Below are positions 61,692 to 64,000 of a DNA stretch of 64,000 nt, piece by piece (within the stretch, counting starts at the first letter, position 1; every line of letters begins with the position of its first letter). The translations under genes and the position numbers were made by a program. The stretch comes from Streptomyces sp. NBC_01723 (GTDB lineage Bacteria > Actinomycetota > Actinomycetes > Streptomycetales > Streptomycetaceae): the NCBI RefSeq assembly GCF_036246005.1, contig NZ_CP109171.1:4204001-4268000 (forward strand). Direction: 5' to 3'. Below the pieces are notes generated by a model. It ran no database searches and was not told the DNA's origin. It saw only the letters and a list, made by a program, of their open reading frames with translations.

Positions 61692-62127
61692 CCACCTTCG
61701 ACCTCGGCGAGTACGTGTACGGCGCCCTGCGCGCCGGCGCCTCCGGCTTCCTGCTCAAGGACGCGGGCCCCGAACGGCTGCTGGCCGCGGTGCACGGCGG
61801 CGACTCCCTGTTCGCCCCCGCGGTCACCCGGCGTCCGGTGGAGGCGTTCACGCGGATGTCGGACCCGGCCCGTACGGGCCCGCCGGACGCCGCTCCACCG
61901 CCCGGGCCGGCGGCGCTGACCTCGCGCGAGGCGGAGGTGCTGGGCCTGGTGGGCCGTGACTGAGCAACGCCGAGGCCGCCGACCGCCTGTTCATCGGCGA
62001 GGCCACGGTGAAGACCCACCTCAACCGCACGATGTCCAAGCTGCGCCTGAGCAGCCGGGCCCAGGCGGTCGTGGTGGCCTACGAGACGGGTCTGCTGACG
62101 CCGGGGAGCGCGGGGGACGCCGGGTGA
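61685..62127 (+). pseudogene. NarL-type response regulator C-terminal remnant, frameshifted
   Basis: The sequence RLTTFDLGEYVYGALRAGAS, GFLLKDAGPERLLAAV, then ALTSREAEVLGLVGRD ends at a TGA (61961-61963). The rest of the HTH continues in the next frame as LSNAEAADRLFIGEATVKTH, LNRTMSKLRLSSRAQAVVVA and YETGLLTPGSAGDAG. The receiver phosphorylation site is deleted and a one-base loss breaks the HTH. The cognate kinase remnant lies directly upstream. Confidence 0.78.
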
Positions 62128-62165
62128 CTTTGGGCCGACGGGGGGTGCTCCGGGCGCCCGCTGGG

Positions 62166-62171
62166 TAGGGT
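62166..62171 (+). promoter_or_regulatory. Candidate -10 element for a leaderless CoxG-like transcript
   Basis: TAGGGT ends 8 nt before ATG 62180, with no ribosome-binding site between. Confidence 0.5.
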
Positions 62172-62179
62172 GCCGTGAC

Positions 62180-63013
62180 ATGGAGCATGAGGTGTTCGTT
62201 CCGGTTCCGGCCGAGCGGCTCAGGGACGTGCTGGCCGACCCCGTCCGGGTCGCCCGGGCGGTTCCGGGGCTCCAGCAGGACGCCGGCGCCGAGCCCGTCG
62301 CGGGCCGGCTGAAGGTGCGTATCGGCAGCCACTCCATCACCTACCGGGGTTCGCTGCGCCTGTCCGCGCGCCCGGACGGCACGTACGCCGTCGAGGGTGA
62401 CGCCACCGAGTCGCGCGGCACCGGCGAGGTCACGCTCGCCCTGACCCTCTCCGTCCGGGACGCCGAGGGCGGCGCCACCGTCGTCTTCGCCGGGACGGCC
62501 AGCGCGGACGGGCGGGTCACGGAGTTGTCCGAGGAGTCGGTGACCTCGGCCACGGCCCGCCTGCTGACCCGGTTCGCGGCGAACCTGGGCACCGCGGCGG
62601 CCGAGGAGCGGCCGCCCGCCTCCGTCTTCGACACCGAGGTCCCGCCGCCGTCCCTCGACACGGAGGACGCGGACGAGGCCGACGACACGGACGACACGGA
62701 CCACACGGACGAGGTGGACGAGGGCCGAGCCGCCGCCCCGCAGCCCTCCGCCACCCCCACCGCCCCCGCCGCCCCGGAGACCCCCACCCCCGACATGGTC
62801 GAACCCCCCGCCGAGGCCGCGCACGCGCGCCGCACGATGATCGGCCGCAGCGCCGAGGAGGTGGACCACGCCCCGCCGCGCGGCCGGTACGCCCCCGTCC
62901 CCGCACCTCAGACGGGCGTCGCCGGCGCCCCCCTGCGCTGGGCCGCCCCCGCCGCGGCCGTGGTCGTGGCCGGGGCGATCGTCGTGGGCCGCGCGCTGCG
63001 CAAGCGCCGCTGA
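62180..63013 (+). CDS. SRPBCC protein, CoxG-like, with C-terminal membrane anchor
   Basis: This 277-residue protein has an N-terminal SRPBCC/CoxG domain (1-140: MEHEVFVPVPAERLRDVLAD, RVARAVPGLQQDAG, GTGEVTLALTLSV). A long Asp/Thr/Pro-rich linker with DDTDDTDHTDE repeats follows, and a C-terminal helix (APAAAVVVAGAIVVGRALRK). CoxG homologues help membrane attachment or maturation of CO dehydrogenase-type enzymes, but no cox genes are nearby, so the partner is unknown. Confidence 0.82.
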   Translation: MEHEVFVPVPAERLRDVLADPVRVARAVPGLQQDAGAEPVAGRLKVRIGSHSITYRGSLRLSARPDGTYAVEGDATESRGTGEVTLALTLSVRDAEGGATVVFAGTASADGRVTELSEESVTSATARLLTRFAANLGTAAAEERPPASVFDTEVPPPSLDTEDADEADDTDDTDHTDEVDEGRAAAPQPSATPTAPAAPETPTPDMVEPPAEAAHARRTMIGRSAEEVDHAPPRGRYAPVPAPQTGVAGAPLRWAAPAAAVVVAGAIVVGRALRKRR

Positions 63014-63071
63014 GCGTCCTCCCGGACCCCGAGTACCACCCCGCGTACCGGGGCGCCCTTGATCGCCCCAG

Positions 63072-63077
63072 TAGGGT
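63072..63077 (+). promoter_or_regulatory. Candidate -10 element for a leaderless epimerase transcript
   Basis: TAGGGT ends 6 nt before the GTG at 63084, with no ribosome-binding site. Confidence 0.5.
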
Positions 63078-63083
63078 CGTGAC

Positions 63084-63872
63084 GTGAGTAACGAACCCAT
63101 CACGCTGACCGCGGGTGACGCGGAGGCGACCGTGCTGCCGGGCAACGGCGGCCGGATCGGCGGACTCCGCGTCGGCGGTACGGAACTGCTCCGCCAGGGC
63201 GAGCGCTACGGCTGCTTCCCGATGGTCCCCTGGTGCGGCCGGATCCGCGACGGCCGCTTCCGGGACGGCGCGGCCGTCCACCAGATGCCGCTCAACTCCC
63301 CGCCGCACGCCATCCACGGCACCGCGCGCGACGCCGCCTGGCGCACCGCGCGTGTCACCGCGGACGAGGCGGTCATCACGTACGACCTGGCCGACCCCTG
63401 GCCCTACACCGGCCGCGTCACCCAGGTGATCGCCCTCACCGAGGACGCGCTGACGCTGACGATGTCCGTGGAGACGTACGACTCGTCCTTCCCGGCGCAG
63501 GTCGGCTGGCACCCGTGGTTCAACCGCACCCTCGACGGCGCGGACGTCGCGATCGGCTTCGACCCCGCCTGGCAGGAGGAGCGCGGTGACGACCACCTGC
63601 CGACCGGCAACCGTGTCGTCCCGAAGCCGGGCCCCTGGGACGACTGCTTCGGCATGCCGGACGGCGTCGACGTCACCCTCACCTGGCCGGAGCGGCTGGA
63701 GCTGAAGGTGACCAGCCGCGAGCACTGGGTCGTGGTGTACGACGAGCAGGAGGCCGCCGTCTGCGTGGAGCCGCAGACCGGGCCGCCCAACGGCCTGAAC
63801 TCCCTCCCCCGCCTGGTCACGCCCCTGGAGCCGCTGGAGGCCACGACGACCTGGGCCTGGCGGCGCCTTTAA
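63084..63872 (+). CDS. Aldose 1-epimerase family protein
   Basis: This 262-residue beta-sandwich protein has VLPGNGGRIGGLRVGGTELL, FPMVPWCGRIRDGRF, PHAIHGTARDAAW (with the conserved His), GWHPWFNRTLDG (second His) and a late Glu in CVEPQTGPPNGLN. These correspond to galactose mutarotase-type active-site residues. It interconverts sugar anomers; the natural sugar is unknown. Its stop codon overlaps the -10 element of pyrE. Confidence 0.9.
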   Translation: MSNEPITLTAGDAEATVLPGNGGRIGGLRVGGTELLRQGERYGCFPMVPWCGRIRDGRFRDGAAVHQMPLNSPPHAIHGTARDAAWRTARVTADEAVITYDLADPWPYTGRVTQVIALTEDALTLTMSVETYDSSFPAQVGWHPWFNRTLDGADVAIGFDPAWQEERGDDHLPTGNRVVPKPGPWDDCFGMPDGVDVTLTWPERLELKVTSREHWVVVYDEQEAAVCVEPQTGPPNGLNSLPRLVTPLEPLEATTTWAWRRL

Positions 63873-63875
63873 GCT
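63870..63875 (+). promoter_or_regulatory. Candidate -10 element for leaderless pyrE
   Basis: TAAGCT overlaps the epimerase stop codon and ends 7 nt before ATG 63883. Confidence 0.5.
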
Positions 63876-63882
63876 GGCGTAC

Positions 63883-64000
63883 ATGACGGACGTACGCGCG
63901 GCGCTGCTGCAGCAGATCAAGGACAAGGCCGTGGTGCACGGCAAGGTGACCCTCTCCTCGGGTCTTGAGGCCGACTACTACGTCGACCTGCGCCGCATCA
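63883..64000 (+). CDS. pyrE: Orotate phosphoribosyltransferase, 5' part (runs off the window)
   Basis: The first 39 codons read MTDVRAALLQQIKDKAVVHG, KVTLSSGLEADYYVDLRRI. The segment GKVTLSSGLEADYYVDLRR is the conserved orotate/PRPP-site start of PyrE, which makes orotidine monophosphate in pyrimidine synthesis. The gene is cut by the window edge. There is no ribosome-binding site; a -10-like element lies 7 nt upstream. Confidence 0.9.
   Translation, partial: MTDVRAALLQQIKDKAVVHGKVTLSSGLEADYYVDLRRI

Overview
The window is very GC-rich, its genes use GTG starts freely and overlap by four bases, and its heat-shock genes carry HspR/HAIR control. Everything points to a Streptomyces (or close actinomycete) chromosome. 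Most genes are conserved housekeeping or stress genes; about 20-36 kb is more accessory in character.

Layout. 0-3 kb: a cold-shock protein, remnants of two divergent genes, a VOC protein and a PAP2 phosphatase. 3-6.8 kb: molybdate transporter modABC (minus strand) behind an HTH-Mop regulator and a frameshifted tandem copy. 6.9-12.4 kb: Fpg/Nei glycosylase, SigJ/ECF41-type sigma factor with an NDH-2-like flavoprotein, TetR regulator, polysaccharide deacetylase and a DM13 protein. 12.6-20.7 kb is a stress block: a sortase (LAXTG) surface protein, an RsbQ/RsbP/RsbV-like operon, an ECF sigma factor with a ZAS/Asp23 fusion, two more Asp23 proteins and a small membrane protein, then a pair of proteins with acidic and basic tails. 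20.8-27.3 kb mixes intact enzymes with truncated genes (DUF2848, MFS, HxlR-redoxin, arsB/arsC) and an arsenic locus. 28-32 kb holds four DUF5994 paralogues around a desaturase, followed by a PAS-GAF-SpoIIE phosphatase, a broken terC and an IS5-type transposase fragment, ending at tRNA-Gly(CCC). 35-42 kb: dcd, a phosphoribosyltransferase, Yip1 and FG-GAP proteins, an EtfD-like Fe-S oxidoreductase and a MraY-like membrane protein. 43-47.3 kb: dnaK-grpE-dnaJ-hspR. 47.5-55.4 kb: a sugar-binding lipoprotein, three paralogous LuxR-type regulators, a small secreted peptide with two DSAWS motifs plus a Rieske-like protein, and clpB. 55.4-64 kb: YbjN-like protein, aminotransferase, DUF2617, spermidine synthase-like protein, a kinase/response-regulator remnant, CoxG-like protein, aldose epimerase and the start of pyrE.

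How the parts work together. HspR, encoded last in the dnaK operon, should repress both dnaK and clpB through HAIR palindromes seen upstream of each. The 13.9-19.1 kb block combines a partner-switching module with an ECF/anti-sigma/Asp23 module, both aimed at stress or envelope state. The DSAWS peptide next to paralogous sensor-like LuxR proteins looks like a possible peptide-signalling locus; this is inference. A second theme is repeated micro-deletion: at four places two neighbouring genes are each truncated at a shared junction (about 0.70, 24.20, 26.48 and 61.69 kb), while the genes around them are intact.
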